Shown: in pieces, positions 8,512-16,990 of the stretch
Layout of the letters: each line of letters starts with the position of its first letter
Position numbering within the stretch: the first letter of the stretch is position 1
Assembly: GCF_027925155.1 (NCBI RefSeq)
Contig: NZ_BSDY01000006.1
Span: 124,001-188,000, forward strand
Direction: 5' to 3'
DNA from: Propionigenium maris DSM 9537
GTDB lineage: Bacteria; Fusobacteriota; Fusobacteriia; Fusobacteriales; Fusobacteriaceae
Length of the DNA stretch: 64,000 nucleotides
Notes under the pieces: model-generated
What the model was told of the DNA's origin: nothing
The model's database searches: none
The model's input: only the letters and a program-made list of their open reading frames with translations
Program-made: the position numbers and the translations under genes

Positions 8512-8736
8512 ATGGCCAGAGCAAAAAGTTTTGAAGAAAACCTTATGGAAGTGGATGAGATAATTAAAAAGCTTGAAAATGGAGAGCTGGAACTAGCTGA
8601 TTCACTGAAGGAGTATGAAAAGGCGACTAAGCTGCTGAAAAAATCATCTGAGCTTCTGGAGAAGGCAGAGGGGAAGATAATGAAGGTAGTGGAGGAAGCT
8701 GGCGAGATTAAGATAGAGAACTTTGAAGCGGAATAA
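8512..8736 (+). CDS. xseB: Exodeoxyribonuclease VII small subunit
   Basis: 74 aa from ATG 8512, preceded by GAGGTGAAGG; the GTG at 8503 lies within that ribosome binding site. XseB wraps the XseA catalytic subunit in an enzyme that degrades single-stranded DNA. FEENLMEVDEIIKKLENGELELADSL with a following basic coiled coil is the full domain. XseA is not in the window. ispA follows 15 bases downstream, the usual bacterial xseB-ispA pairing. Confidence 0.93.
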   Translation: MARAKSFEENLMEVDEIIKKLENGELELADSLKEYEKATKLLKKSSELLEKAEGKIMKVVEEAGEIKIENFEAE

Positions 8737-8751
8737 TCGGGGGATTTTATA

Positions 8752-9636
8752 ATGTTGAAGACATATATGATGCAAAAGAGAGAGAAGATAGACGAGGTAA
8801 TAGGAGAGCACCTGGATAAGCTTAAGTATCCTGCAGTAATAGCAGAGGGGATGAGGTACTCGGTATTAAACGGAGGAAAGAGACTGAGACCGATGCTCCT
8901 TCTCATGACCCTTGAGGCACTGGGAGCGGATGAGAGTCTTGGATACTCTACAGCAACAGCCATAGAGATGATACACTCTTATTCCTTGGTACACGATGAT
9001 CTCCCTGCCCTGGACAACGATGACTACAGGAGGGGAAAGCTCACTACCCATAAGAAGTATGGAGAAGCAGAGGCTATTCTTATAGGGGATGCCCTACTTA
9101 CCCACTCCTTTAATGTAGTGTCAGCAGGAAATATGCACCTGAGCGGTGATAAGATAGCCAAGCTTGTGGCTCTTACCTCTGAGTATGCTGGGGTAAATGG
9201 TATGATAGGGGGACAGATGGTGGATATTGAAAGCGAAGGTAAGGAGATAGAGCTTCCTATTCTTCAGTATATCCATACCCACAAGACGGGTATGATGATA
9301 AAACTTCCAGTGGAAGCTGCCTGCATCATAGGAGAAGCAGATGCAGAGACTACAGCTAAGCTGACAGAATACTCGGAGCTCATAGGACTGGCCTTCCAGA
9401 TAAAGGATGATATCCTGGATGTAGAGGGAGAGTTTGAAAAGCTGGGTAAACCTGTGGGAAGTGATGAGGAGCTTCAAAAATCCACATACCCGCAGATCTT
9501 TGGTATGGAAAGAGCCAAGGAGATCCTGGAGGAGAAGATAGATAGAGCCAAGACCGTGGCTGTGGAAGCCCTGGGAGAAGAGAGAGCAGCGATCTTTGTT
9601 GAGCTAGCTGACTATATAGGAAAGAGGGATAACTAA
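8752..9636 (+). CDS. ispA: Polyprenyl synthetase (farnesyl/geranyl diphosphate synthase)
   Basis: 294 aa. Condenses IPP with allylic diphosphates to make the precursor of undecaprenyl phosphate and quinones. The first Asp-rich motif is in LVHDDLPALDNDDYRRGK (about 79-96), with the two-residue insertion of bacterial FPP synthases; the second is FQIKDDILDVEGE near 220. NGGKRLRP near 40 binds IPP. The chain length of the product is inferred. It is co-transcribed with xseB and ends at a GAAA-tetraloop terminator. Confidence 0.93.
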   Translation: MLKTYMMQKREKIDEVIGEHLDKLKYPAVIAEGMRYSVLNGGKRLRPMLLLMTLEALGADESLGYSTATAIEMIHSYSLVHDDLPALDNDDYRRGKLTTHKKYGEAEAILIGDALLTHSFNVVSAGNMHLSGDKIAKLVALTSEYAGVNGMIGGQMVDIESEGKEIELPILQYIHTHKTGMMIKLPVEAACIIGEADAETTAKLTEYSELIGLAFQIKDDILDVEGEFEKLGKPVGSDEELQKSTYPQIFGMERAKEILEEKIDRAKTVAVEALGEERAAIFVELADYIGKRDN

Positions 9637-9652
9637 GTAAGAGTGTAAAGAG

Positions 9653-9675
9653 AGGGGGCGAAAGCCCCTTTTTTT
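9653..9675 (+). terminator. Terminator after ispA
   Basis: GGGGC, GAAA tetraloop, GCCCC, seven T. Confidence 0.8.
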
Positions 9676-9702
9676 GAAAAAATTTGAAAGCGGTGGAAGA
9701 GG

Positions 9703-10959
9703 ATGGTTGATTACAGAGGTCTTATAGAGGATATATGGAGTGCCGGAGGGCAGGCTTATCTCGTAGGGGGATGGGTAAGGGATATGCTTCTGGGACGAGA
9801 CAGTGAAGATATAGACTTGGAGGTTATAGGCCTTCCAAGGGACAGGTTTGAGGAGATACTGAAGGGGTACGGAAAGTACTACAGATGCGGCAGGGCATAT
9901 GAAATATACATCCTGGGGCACGATATAGAGATATCCTATATAGAGGAAGCAGTGGAGGTCAGGGATGCAGCCAGAAGGAGGGATTTTACCATAAACTCCC
10001 TCTACTATAATCCACTGGAGGACAGGGTCTATGACTACTACAATGGAAGGGAGGATATAGAGAGGGGAGTTATAAGGCATGTGGATAAGGTCACCTTTCT
10101 GGAGGATCCCCTGAGGATATTGAGGGCAGCTGAGATGGCTTCCAGATTTTCCTTTGATGTGGATCCTGAAACGATGGTGATGATGAGGGAGAATATAGAG
10201 GTGTTAAGGGAGGTACCAGGGGAGAGAGTGGCTGAGGAGCTGAGGAAAGTCTACCTTCTCAGCCCCAAACCCAGTATGGCTTTTGAGGTCATGGATGAAA
10301 GTGGAGCTCTTGAGATAATCCTTCCCAGGCTTGTAAGGCTAAAGGAGGTAATTCAGGATGAAATCTACCATCCAGAGGGGGATGTGTATACCCATATTCT
10401 CATGATGCTGGATGTCCTTCCTGTTAAGAGAAGATCTATGGAGGTATTCTGGGGGATAATCTACCATGATATGGGTAAGGAGGAGACCTGGCCGGAGTTC
10501 AGAGGTCATGCCCTAGTATCCAAGGAGATATTCCAGAGAGAAAGCGAAGACCTTGTAAGGGGAAGAACGCTTAGAAGGTGTGTGGAAGCCCTCATAGAGT
10601 ATCATGAGGAGCCCCTGAAATTTTTAATAGAGGGTTTTGACAGGATAAGGGTGAGAAAGCTGGCTGTGAGGGTGGAGATAGAGAAGCTATTAGACCTCTA
10701 CCTATGTGATGTTCTTGGTCGTGGAAGGGAGGATAACAGCGAGGAGCTTGAAACAATAGAAAGGATAGGGAAGATCTATACCGAGGTAAGGGAGGAGCTG
10801 ACTCCTATAATAAGGGGAAGGGACCTCATTGAATGGGGAGTAGAGGATAGGGAAACCTATTCAGAGATTATAGGCATGCTCTTTGAGGCACAACTGGAGG
10901 AAAAGTTTTCTACCAAGGAGGGGGCAAAGGCCTTCTACTTAAGCAGGGTTAAGGCTTAG
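9703..10959 (+). CDS. tRNA nucleotidyltransferase/poly(A) polymerase family protein with HD domain
   Basis: 418 aa. A class II nucleotidyltransferase: GGWVRDMLLG (about 22-31) and EDIDLEV (the DxD metal ligands, about 35-41) form the active site, and RRRDFTINSLYY (around 90-101) is the conserved specificity segment. A C-terminal HD domain (YHDMGKE near 255) gives the CCA-adding enzymes of the HD type. The likely role is adding or repairing the CCA end of tRNAs; a poly(A) polymerase role cannot be excluded from sequence. It lies after the ispA terminator with 27 nt and GGTGGAAG before ATG. Confidence 0.88.
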   Translation: MVDYRGLIEDIWSAGGQAYLVGGWVRDMLLGRDSEDIDLEVIGLPRDRFEEILKGYGKYYRCGRAYEIYILGHDIEISYIEEAVEVRDAARRRDFTINSLYYNPLEDRVYDYYNGREDIERGVIRHVDKVTFLEDPLRILRAAEMASRFSFDVDPETMVMMRENIEVLREVPGERVAEELRKVYLLSPKPSMAFEVMDESGALEIILPRLVRLKEVIQDEIYHPEGDVYTHILMMLDVLPVKRRSMEVFWGIIYHDMGKEETWPEFRGHALVSKEIFQRESEDLVRGRTLRRCVEALIEYHEEPLKFLIEGFDRIRVRKLAVRVEIEKLLDLYLCDVLGRGREDNSEELETIERIGKIYTEVREELTPIIRGRDLIEWGVEDRETYSEIIGMLFEAQLEEKFSTKEGAKAFYLSRVKA

Positions 10960-10964
10960 CGTTA

Positions 10965-10994
10965 TTTACAAAGGGTGATAAATGTGTTATATTT
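10965..10994 (+). promoter_or_regulatory. Possible promoter of the lipoprotein/DUF6941 pair
   Basis: TTTACA (10965-10970), 18 nt, TATATT (10989-10994); a TATAAT follows at 10994-10999 and could serve as an alternative -10. Confidence 0.4.
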
Positions 10995-11046
10995 ATAATC
11001 GTAAGAGGATTCTTATTAGGATAATATTTTCAATGGGAGGCAGCTG

Positions 11047-11628
11047 ATGAAAAAGGGATTATACCTGTTTCTTATACTGGCAATGATAGGATGCAGCACC
11101 ACTACTTCCTATGAGAAGATAGCAAGGGATGGATACAGGGTATCTAAGGCAGATAGCAGATTCCTGGCTAAGGGGAAGAATGGACATTCCTACTATAAAT
11201 ACAACGATGAGGAAGCCAGAGTATTTATGGTGATAGAGAAGAATGTGGCCACCAATGAGCTCAAACCACTTCTAAGCTTTGAATACAGAGGTGAGGACTG
11301 GATATACATGGAGAGGGTAAACTTTAGAGGACCTCAAGGGGAAGTAGAGGTAGACTTCCTAAGGGCAAAGTTTCAGGGAGCCCCTGTACAGGAGATTCCC
11401 AGAGCCTCTGGTAGTGTTGTAGAAAGGGTACTTGTTCCCGTAGCTGAAGAAAGTTTATCGGAACTGGAAGAGCTTATGAAGGAACAGGATGAAGTTAAAG
11501 CAAGATATTCCAGCAGATACAGGGAAAGAAGTGCTGAAATAACATTAACTCCTCAGGAAAAAGAGGGGCTATTAACAATGATAAGATTATATAACAAAGT
11601 AAAAGGGGAGAGTATTAATGGCAATTAA
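11047..11628 (+). CDS. Lipoprotein, function unknown
   Basis: 193 aa. MKKGLYLFLILAMIGCSTTT is a lipoprotein signal with lipobox AMIGC (Cys16). The rest is mixed alpha/beta and charged, with aromatic-rich strands around 80-110 (FEYRGEDWIYMERVNF). GGAGG lies seven bases before ATG. Its last 11 bases overlap the next gene, so the two are coupled. No family recognised. Confidence 0.75.
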   Translation: MKKGLYLFLILAMIGCSTTTSYEKIARDGYRVSKADSRFLAKGKNGHSYYKYNDEEARVFMVIEKNVATNELKPLLSFEYRGEDWIYMERVNFRGPQGEVEVDFLRAKFQGAPVQEIPRASGSVVERVLVPVAEESLSELEELMKEQDEVKARYSSRYRERSAEITLTPQEKEGLLTMIRLYNKVKGESINGN

Positions 11629-12301
11629 GGTAAGAAGCGTAATAACAGCTCACAGAGCGAAGCAGAATCCTGAACTAGGAGGAGCAATAGATATATTAGG
11701 GGCATTTGATGAGTTAATCCAGCCTTTATTTCCACTACCAATGCAGAATATGGCTATGGTAATCTCATTTGAGGGAATGGAAAGAAATACTATGTTTGAG
11801 ATGAGACTAAACGGACCAAATGACGAGCTTATCTCTAAGGGTGAGTTTGGTGTGGCAGTAAGTCCATTTGGAAATGGAAAGAAGATCATCGATATGGAGA
11901 AGTTCCTTATTAAGGAAAGAGGAAAGTATTCTATAGATATCTTAGAGAAGGGACCTCAGGGACTAAAGTTTGTACAGAGCTGTGACCTGTTCACAGCAGC
12001 GTACCCTCCAAAGAGGATCTTCAAGGAGGGAGAGGTAGAGGCAATCCTTGGAAATGATGAGGTAATAAAGACGATAAAAACTGAGTTCAGACCATTTGGA
12101 GCAAAGGAAGCAGTTAGACTGCAGATGAACTTAGATGAGAGCAAGGGAGCCGAGGAGGGACACACACTCTTCCCTGCAAGCAATGAGATAGAGATAGAAG
12201 GAACTAAGCATGACCTAACTGGTCTTAGAAGACAGATGGAGTGGATGTTTGGTAGACCAATTCCAAAGCAGGAAGAAGCTAAGGAAAACGAGGAAAAGTA
12301 A
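11618..12301 (+). CDS. Conserved protein resembling DUF6941
   Basis: 227 aa, cytosolic, without a signal peptide. The N-terminal pattern (GGAIDILGAFDELIQPLFPL followed by MAMVISFEGMERNTMFEMRL) matches my memory of the DUF6941 family, a small beta-sandwich of unknown function. The central part, about 100-190, is beta-rich, and the last 15 residues are a charged Glu/Lys tail. It overlaps the upstream lipoprotein gene by 11 bases and ends at a strong terminator before rplM. The family assignment is tentative. Confidence 0.7.
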   Translation: MAIKVRSVITAHRAKQNPELGGAIDILGAFDELIQPLFPLPMQNMAMVISFEGMERNTMFEMRLNGPNDELISKGEFGVAVSPFGNGKKIIDMEKFLIKERGKYSIDILEKGPQGLKFVQSCDLFTAAYPPKRIFKEGEVEAILGNDEVIKTIKTEFRPFGAKEAVRLQMNLDESKGAEEGHTLFPASNEIEIEGTKHDLTGLRRQMEWMFGRPIPKQEEAKENEEK

Positions 12302-12319
12302 GTAGCAATTAACCTATAA

Positions 12320-12349
12320 AAGAGCTGCCCTTGGGCAGTTCTTTTTTTT
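12320..12349 (+). terminator. Terminator upstream of the rplM operon
   Basis: GAGCTGCCC (12322-12330), TT, GGGCAGTTC (12333-12341), eight T. Confidence 0.85.
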
Positions 12350-12380
12350 GAAAATTTAAGGGAGTGGAAAGGAAAAACCC

Positions 12381-12409
12381 TTGACAGGATATAAAAAAAA
12401 TTATATAAT
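12381..12409 (+). promoter_or_regulatory. Consensus sigma-70 promoter of rplM-rpsI
   Basis: TTGACA (12381-12386), exactly 17 nt, TATAAT (12404-12409): both hexamers fully match consensus, as expected for ribosomal protein genes. Confidence 0.9.
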
Positions 12410-12425
12410 CTTTTGGTAAAATGTA

Positions 12426-12470
12426 CCTTTCCCACAAAGGACCGTTGCGTTATATTATTATAAATATAAC
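12426..12470 (+). promoter_or_regulatory. Candidate L13 autoregulatory leader
   Basis: Two hairpins lie in the 75-nt leader: CCTTT-CCCAC-AAAGG (12426-12440) and GTTATATT-ATTATA-AATATAAC (12449-12470), the second just before AGGAGG. Ribosomal protein leaders upstream of rplM are known in other bacteria; that this one binds L13 is inference. Confidence 0.45.
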
Positions 12471-12491
12471 AATATTCGAGGAGGAAACAAA

Positions 12492-12926
12492 GTGAACAAG
12501 TACACAGTAATGCAAAGAAAAGAAGATGTAGTAAGAGATTGGATCCACTACGACGCAGATGGTGTTGTATTAGGAAGACTAGCAGCTGAGATCGCTAAGG
12601 ATCTTATGGGTAAGAAGAAGGTTACTTTCACTCCACACATCGATGGAGGAGACTTCGTTGTAGTAACAAACATCGAAAAGATCGCAGTAACTGGAAAGAA
12701 GCTTACTGATAAGGTATATTATAATCACTCAGGTTACATGGGTGGAATTAGAGAGAGAAGACTTGAAGAAGTTCTAGCTAAGAACCCAGCAGAGGCTCTA
12801 ATGATGGCAGTTAAGAGAATGCTACCTAAGAACAAGCTAGGAAGACAGCAGCTTACTAGACTTAGAGTATTCGTTGGAGCAGAGCACGCTCATACAGCAC
12901 AAAAACCTGAGACAAAGGAATTATAA
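12492..12926 (+). CDS. rplM: 50S ribosomal protein L13
   Basis: 144 aa, full length. GTG start at 12492 behind GAGGAGG. Family segments: RDWIHYDADGVVLGRLAAEIA near residues 15-35, the HSGYMGGIRERRLEE segment near 78-92, and VKRMLPKNKLGRQQLTRLRVF near 108-128. L13 is an early assembly protein of the large subunit. It is paired with rpsI 16 bases downstream, as in most bacteria. Confidence 0.98.
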   Translation: MNKYTVMQRKEDVVRDWIHYDADGVVLGRLAAEIAKDLMGKKKVTFTPHIDGGDFVVVTNIEKIAVTGKKLTDKVYYNHSGYMGGIRERRLEEVLAKNPAEALMMAVKRMLPKNKLGRQQLTRLRVFVGAEHAHTAQKPETKEL

Positions 12927-12942
12927 TAGGAGGTAGTTGACA

Positions 12943-13341
12943 GTGGCAGACATGATTCAATATAGAGGAACTGGAAGAAGAAAAACTTCTGTAGCAAGAG
13001 TAAGACTTATTCCTGGAGGAACAGGAGTAGAAATAAACGGAAAGGCAATGGCAGAGTACTTTGGTGGAAGAGAGATCCTATCAAAGATCGTTGAGCAGCC
13101 ATTAGCATTAACTGAGACTACTGAAAAGTTCGCAGTTAAAGTAACTGTAGATGGTGGAGGAAACTCTGGTCAAGCTGGAGCTATCAGACACGGTATCTCA
13201 AGAGCACTACTTGCTTCTGATGAGACTTTAAGAAAGGCTCTAAGAGAAGCTGGATTCCTTACTAGAGACTCAAGAATGGTTGAGAGAAAGAAGTACGGAA
13301 AGAAGAAAGCAAGAAGATCATCTCAGTTCTCAAAGAGATAA
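12943..13341 (+). CDS. rpsI: 30S ribosomal protein S9
   Basis: 132 aa from GTG 12943, nine bases after AGGAGG, giving [20 protein letters not shown] as in other S9 proteins; the TTG at 12937 is too close to the ribosome binding site. [19 protein letters not shown] is present, and the C-terminal tail [12 protein letters not shown] ends in the conserved SKR that reaches the P-site tRNA. It is second in the rplM operon. Confidence 0.97.
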   Translation: MADMIQYRGTGRRKTSVARVRLIPGGTGVEINGKAMAEYFGGREILSKIVEQPLALTETTEKFAVKVTVDGGGNSGQAGAIRHGISRALLASDETLRKALREAGFLTRDSRMVERKKYGKKKARRSSQFSKR

Positions 13342-13362
13342 TCGAATCCATATGGATTTCAA

Positions 13363-13390
13363 AGACAGGTATTTTTACCTGTCTTTTTTT
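13363..13390 (+). terminator. Terminator after rpsI
   Basis: AGACAGGTA (13363-13371), TTTT, TACCTGTCT (13376-13384), T-run. Confidence 0.9.
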
Positions 13391-13474
13391 TGTTTTTTGT
13401 TATTAAAGAAGATATAGAACTCTGAATAGATTTAAGAGTAAATTCATTTTATTTTTTAATGGGAGATAGATTTG

Positions 13475-13654
13475 ATGAAAACAATGAGAGTTATAACAGA
13501 TTTTGGGGAAGTAACTGAGAATCCCAATAGCGCTGCAGAGAAGGAGTTATTAAAGGTGACCTTTTATTTTTTACAAAGATCTATTTATATGGCATGTTTC
13601 GAAGGCTTTATTGCTTCTTTACTATCTTTAATAACTCTAATCATAAGTCTGTAG
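13475..13654 (+). CDS. Possible small membrane protein or gene remnant (59 aa)
   Basis: ATG at 13475 is preceded by GGGAGAT. The product begins hydrophilic (MKTMRVITDFGEVTENPN) and ends with a hydrophobic segment of about 22 residues (FIASLLSLITLIISL at the C terminus), which could be a tail anchor. There is no terminator after it and it faces 800 bp of structured, gene-free DNA, so it may equally be the decayed start of a longer gene. No homologue is recognised. Confidence 0.35.
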   Translation: MKTMRVITDFGEVTENPNSAAEKELLKVTFYFLQRSIYMACFEGFIASLLSLITLIISL

Positions 13655-13884
13655 GCGAAGGCTGGCAGTTTTAAAGGTGATTCGGGATTTAAAAAATCTA
13701 GGGACTATAATTGCAGTTGGATAAAACTTTTTTGGATTATCATCAACTGAAGTTGCTAGATGTTTTATTCAATCTTTTTGTCGGTAGTTTTATCAGTAGA
13801 AAAATTTAAGCGAAATATAAGTAAGAGCTTCCCTTAAAAAAAATTAAGGTGGAGTAGAAGGGTAGAAGAAATAGTAAAGAAGTG

Positions 13885-13916
13885 TTTTGTAGTTTGAAAA
13901 CACACAAACTACAAAA
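13885..13916. repeat. Perfect 12-bp inverted repeat
   Basis: TTTTGTAGTTTG, eight-nt loop, CAAACTACAAAA. No T-run follows, so it is not an obvious terminator. Confidence 0.7.
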
Positions 13917-14209
13917 GAGAACAGAAACTCAACTGTAAAGCTGTAGTTTACAAAAAATATGGATTAAGGCTTCCAAAAGGATAAAAGTAGCTTTAAAGAT
14001 CAGCAAAAATATTGAAAACTTTCTATAAAATAGTTTAAAAAGCCTGTTTTTTTTAGCTTACTTACTGAAAAAAAGTTATTAAAATTTAGTCATGTATTCA
14101 AAGGATTGGGTGGATTATATAATTGGAATCGGTTTAATGGGAACGAAAAAGATACAAATTCAAAGAAAAAATGTCATAATTCTCCTTCAAAAATCACCTA
14201 ACAACAGAA

Positions 14210-14240
14210 AATTCGTTCTCTTTTCAAAAGAGAACGAATT
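14210..14240. repeat. Perfect 15-bp inverted repeat
   Basis: AATTCGTTCTCTTTT, one base, AAAAGAGAACGAATT. The half AGAGAACGAA recurs at 20021-20030 inside the candidate sRNA. It could be a binding site or a hairpin; no U-tract follows. Confidence 0.7.
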
Positions 14241-14398
14241 AGTATTTTGAGTATTTATAATTAGAATTTAAATTCTCTTATAAAAAAATAACACAATAAA
14301 TAAACTTTAGTTACTTTTTAATAACAGTTATTCTCTATTAGAAAAGAGAATAAATAGTCTCTATTATTTGTGTAAAGAGTGGGTATATAAACAATATA

Positions 14399-14428
14399 TT
14401 TCAAAAAAGAATGTCAGTTGAATATACT
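14399..14428 (+). promoter_or_regulatory. Promoter of FomA-like porin 1
   Basis: TTTCAA (14399-14404), 18 nt, TATACT (14423-14428). Porin 3 has the same hexamers and spacing with a closely similar spacer (runs of A, then AATG and GTT). Confidence 0.6.
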
Positions 14429-14482
14429 TAGACTAATGAAGGATTAATTCAAGTTTAACAATGAATAAGGGGAGATTTAATG

Positions 14483-15445
14483 ATGAAAAGATTACTAATT
14501 GCATTGGGAGCACTTACACTAGTAAGCTCTGCAGCAGTTGCAGCAGAGGAATTCAAGCCAACTGGATCTGTTAAGCAAGAGATCAAGTGGTATGGAGACA
14601 AGGAAGAGGTAGATAGTCAGTATATCAGATTTACTCTAGCAGAAGGTGGAGTAAGATTTACTGAGAACTTCTATGTAGACTACAGAGTAAGAGACTACAT
14701 CAGATACCACTCAGATGAGGGATCTAACACTAAAGACTTAAGAACAAGACTTTACTATGATCACGGTTATTTAGGGGACACTAAGATCGATGTAAGACAG
14801 AGATTTGAGGTAAGAGACAGCCAGGATAAGAACAGATTTACATATACTCCAGAGTTTGATTTTGCAGAGTACTTCGATTTTGCAGATACTTTCAAGTTAA
14901 GACCAAGCTTCAGATACCAGGATGACAATAACGCTAACGAAAGTTACAAGCACGTTGGTGCAGACTTCCTTTACTACAAAGAATTTGCAACTGGTAACCA
15001 CGATCTAGGAGTTGAGTTCAACGTTTATACTAGATTCTATGAGCAGGACTTTGTTTCAGACAACTCAAAGGGAACAGCTGAAGCTGATGCAAAGACTGAG
15101 GATTCTAACTTTGCTACAGACGTAGAGTTCTACATCTACTATACTTACAGCCTAGGACAGTACAATGGTATAGACTATGCATTCTACTATGAGTTCGGTC
15201 TAGATCCATATACATTCTACGACAGAAAGGTTGATACTGTAGAGGATAAGGTTGTAACTGAGAGCTATGATTCAGAGTGGACAGTTTACAACGACTTCGA
15301 GCTTCAGGCATCATACAAGGTTAACGACTCTACATCTATCTACGGAGCAATCGCTGTAGAGCACGCAAACAACGAGGGAAGAGACCAAGCTTCAGACTTC
15401 AAATGGCAGCCATATGCATACGTAGGATGGAGAACAAAGTTCTAA
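14483..15445 (+). CDS. FomA-like major outer membrane porin, copy 1
   Basis: 320 aa from the second of two adjacent ATGs, the one conserved in all three copies. Signal peptide MKRLLIALGALTLVSSAAVAA. The mature N terminus (PTGSVKQEIKWYGD), the FTENFYVDYRVRDY segment and the C-terminal FKWQPYAYVGWRTKF resemble Fusobacterium FomA (RPNGSV..YRWYGE, RVRDY, WRWQPTAWAG). Alternating aromatic/polar strands run throughout and it ends in Phe, the outer membrane insertion signal. FomA is a trimeric non-specific porin. It is the first of three tandem paralogues, each with its own promoter and terminator. The ribosome binding site AAGGGGAG is a predicted sRNA target. Confidence 0.88.
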   Translation: MKRLLIALGALTLVSSAAVAAEEFKPTGSVKQEIKWYGDKEEVDSQYIRFTLAEGGVRFTENFYVDYRVRDYIRYHSDEGSNTKDLRTRLYYDHGYLGDTKIDVRQRFEVRDSQDKNRFTYTPEFDFAEYFDFADTFKLRPSFRYQDDNNANESYKHVGADFLYYKEFATGNHDLGVEFNVYTRFYEQDFVSDNSKGTAEADAKTEDSNFATDVEFYIYYTYSLGQYNGIDYAFYYEFGLDPYTFYDRKVDTVEDKVVTESYDSEWTVYNDFELQASYKVNDSTSIYGAIAVEHANNEGRDQASDFKWQPYAYVGWRTKF

Positions 15446-15468
15446 TTGGAACAAAAAATAGATATTTC

Positions 15469-15499
15469 AGACACCCTTTAAAAAGGGTGTCTTTTTTTA
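15469..15499 (+). terminator. Terminator after porin 1
   Basis: AGACACCCTTT (15469-15479), short A loop, AAAGGGTGTCT (15482-15492), T-run. The rest of 15,500-15,660 is AT-rich with no gene. Confidence 0.9.
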
Positions 15500-15670
15500 A
15501 TTTTAAATTAAAAAAAGATTAAAAAAAATTAATTTTAAACTTTTCTTAAGGGTACATTAATGAAGGCTGCCAAATGTCTCATATACGGTTAAGCTAAATT
15601 TAAGCTAATTTTAAAATAGAACGAAAATATTCTATATGTTTTCCTTTAAATATCCATATATCAAATATAT

Positions 15671-15716
15671 TTTTAAATAATATAAAAGTTATAATATACT
15701 CACCTTAGCGAGAGTT
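15671..15716 (+). promoter_or_regulatory. Promoter and conserved 5' element of porin 2
   Basis: TTTTAA (15671-15676), 18 nt, TATACT (15695-15700), followed by CACCTTAGCGAGAGTT (15701-15716), which is identical after the porin 3 -10. The predicted transcript starts near 15707, so GCGAGAGTT is at or near its 5' end and is complementary to AACTCTCGC in the candidate sRNA. Confidence 0.65.
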
Positions 15717-15752
15717 ATAAAAGTTTTGAAATGGAAAAGGGGAGATTTGACG

Positions 15753-16700
15753 ATGAAAAGATTACTGATTGCATTAGGAGCACTTACACTAGTAAGCTCT
15801 GCTGCAGTAGCGGCAGAAGATTTCAGACCAACTGGATCTGTTAAGCAAGAGATCAGATGGTATGGAGACCAGGAAGAGGTAGATCAAGAGGGATTAAGAT
15901 TTACAATGGCAGAGGGTGGAGTTAGATTCACTGAAAAGTTCTATATCGACTACAGAGTAAGAGACTACATCAGATACCACTCAGATGAGGGATCTAACAC
16001 TAAGTCTATCAGAACAAGACTTTACTATGACCACGGGACTCTAGGGGACAGCCAGGTTACTATGAGAGAGAGATTCGGTGTAGAGGGAACTGCTGATAAC
16101 AACACGTTCTACTATACTCCAGAGTTTAACTTCTCAAACTACTTTGAGGGAGGAGATTACTTCTCAGTAGATACTTTAAAGATCAGACCTGCAGTAAGAT
16201 ACCAGGATGACAACAATGCAAATAAAACAGCAGTTAGCGGATCTTTAGATTTCCTTTCTGTATACTCATTCCCAGCTGTACCAGGGGATCTTTCAGTTGA
16301 GTTCAACGTATACGGTGGATACTTAGATGATTCAACAGCTACTAAGGATGGAAAGAGCATTTCAGACGAGAGAGCAGTATGGGTAGAGCTATATGGTTAC
16401 TATGCATATGAGCTAGGAACTTGGAATGGACTAGACTTCACAGCTTACTACGAGTTTGGACTAGACCCTCTAAAGGTATATGAAGAGGAGAGAGACGCTG
16501 ATCAGAGAGACAGAGACACTTATGATAAAGAGTGGACTATCTACAATGACTTCGAGCTTCAGGCATCGTACAAGGTTAACGCATCTACATCTATCTACGG
16601 AGCGATTGCAGCTGAGTATGGAAACACTAAGGGTCAGGAGTACGCTTCAGACTTTAAATGGTTCCCATATGCATACGTAGGATGGAGAACAAAGTTCTAA
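15753..16700 (+). CDS. FomA-like major outer membrane porin, copy 2
   Basis: 315 aa from ATG 15753 (AAGGGGAG upstream); longer in-frame starts would precede the signal peptide. Signal peptide MKRLLIALGALTLVSSAAVAA is identical to copy 1. The first 95 mature residues are nearly identical to copy 1, the middle (loops at about 115-235) has diverged, and the C-terminal 60 residues are again close, ending WRTKF. The pattern is conserved strands with variable surface loops, as expected for FomA-type porins exposed to phage or host selection. Confidence 0.88.
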   Translation: MKRLLIALGALTLVSSAAVAAEDFRPTGSVKQEIRWYGDQEEVDQEGLRFTMAEGGVRFTEKFYIDYRVRDYIRYHSDEGSNTKSIRTRLYYDHGTLGDSQVTMRERFGVEGTADNNTFYYTPEFNFSNYFEGGDYFSVDTLKIRPAVRYQDDNNANKTAVSGSLDFLSVYSFPAVPGDLSVEFNVYGGYLDDSTATKDGKSISDERAVWVELYGYYAYELGTWNGLDFTAYYEFGLDPLKVYEEERDADQRDRDTYDKEWTIYNDFELQASYKVNASTSIYGAIAAEYGNTKGQEYASDFKWFPYAYVGWRTKF

Positions 16701-16723
16701 TCAAACCTAATAATAGATATCAG

Positions 16724-16750
16724 GGATACCTCTGTGAGGTATCCTTTTTT
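16724..16750 (+). terminator. Terminator after porin 2
   Basis: GGATACCTC, TGT, GAGGTATCC, six T. Confidence 0.9.
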
Positions 16751-16898
16751 ATATATTAATTAATTCTTTTATTAATATAAGCTTAAATCAGAAAAAAGAC
16801 CCCTTCTTAGATTTCTTTTAAGTTTTTTCTATATGGTTTGAATATGAAAACATATATTCTCTATATTTTTTAAATATATTTAAGATATATTCAATGTA

Positions 16899-16944
16899 TT
16901 TCAAAAAAAAATGATTGTTAAATATACTCACCTTAGCGAGAGTT
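16899..16944 (+). promoter_or_regulatory. Promoter and conserved 5' element of porin 3
   Basis: TTTCAA (16899-16904), 18 nt, TATACT (16923-16928), then CACCTTAGCGAGAGTT (16929-16944) as in porin 2. Confidence 0.65.
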
Positions 16945-16990
16945 ACAAGATATGAGTGTAATGAATTTTGGAAAAGGGGAGAATTTAATG

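Larger units (their letters stand above)
13655..14479. other. Gene-free, AT-rich region with several inverted repeats
   Basis: No credible gene in either strand over 825 bp. Contains a long imperfect stem TTGGATAAAAC (13717-13727)/GTTTTATTCAA (13762-13772) enclosing a smaller hairpin, a perfect 12-bp stem at 13885-13916, a perfect 15-bp palindrome at 14210-14240, a 9-bp stem at 14328-14353, and the first porin promoter at its right end. It may be a decayed mobile element or structured non-coding RNA. Confidence 0.6.
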
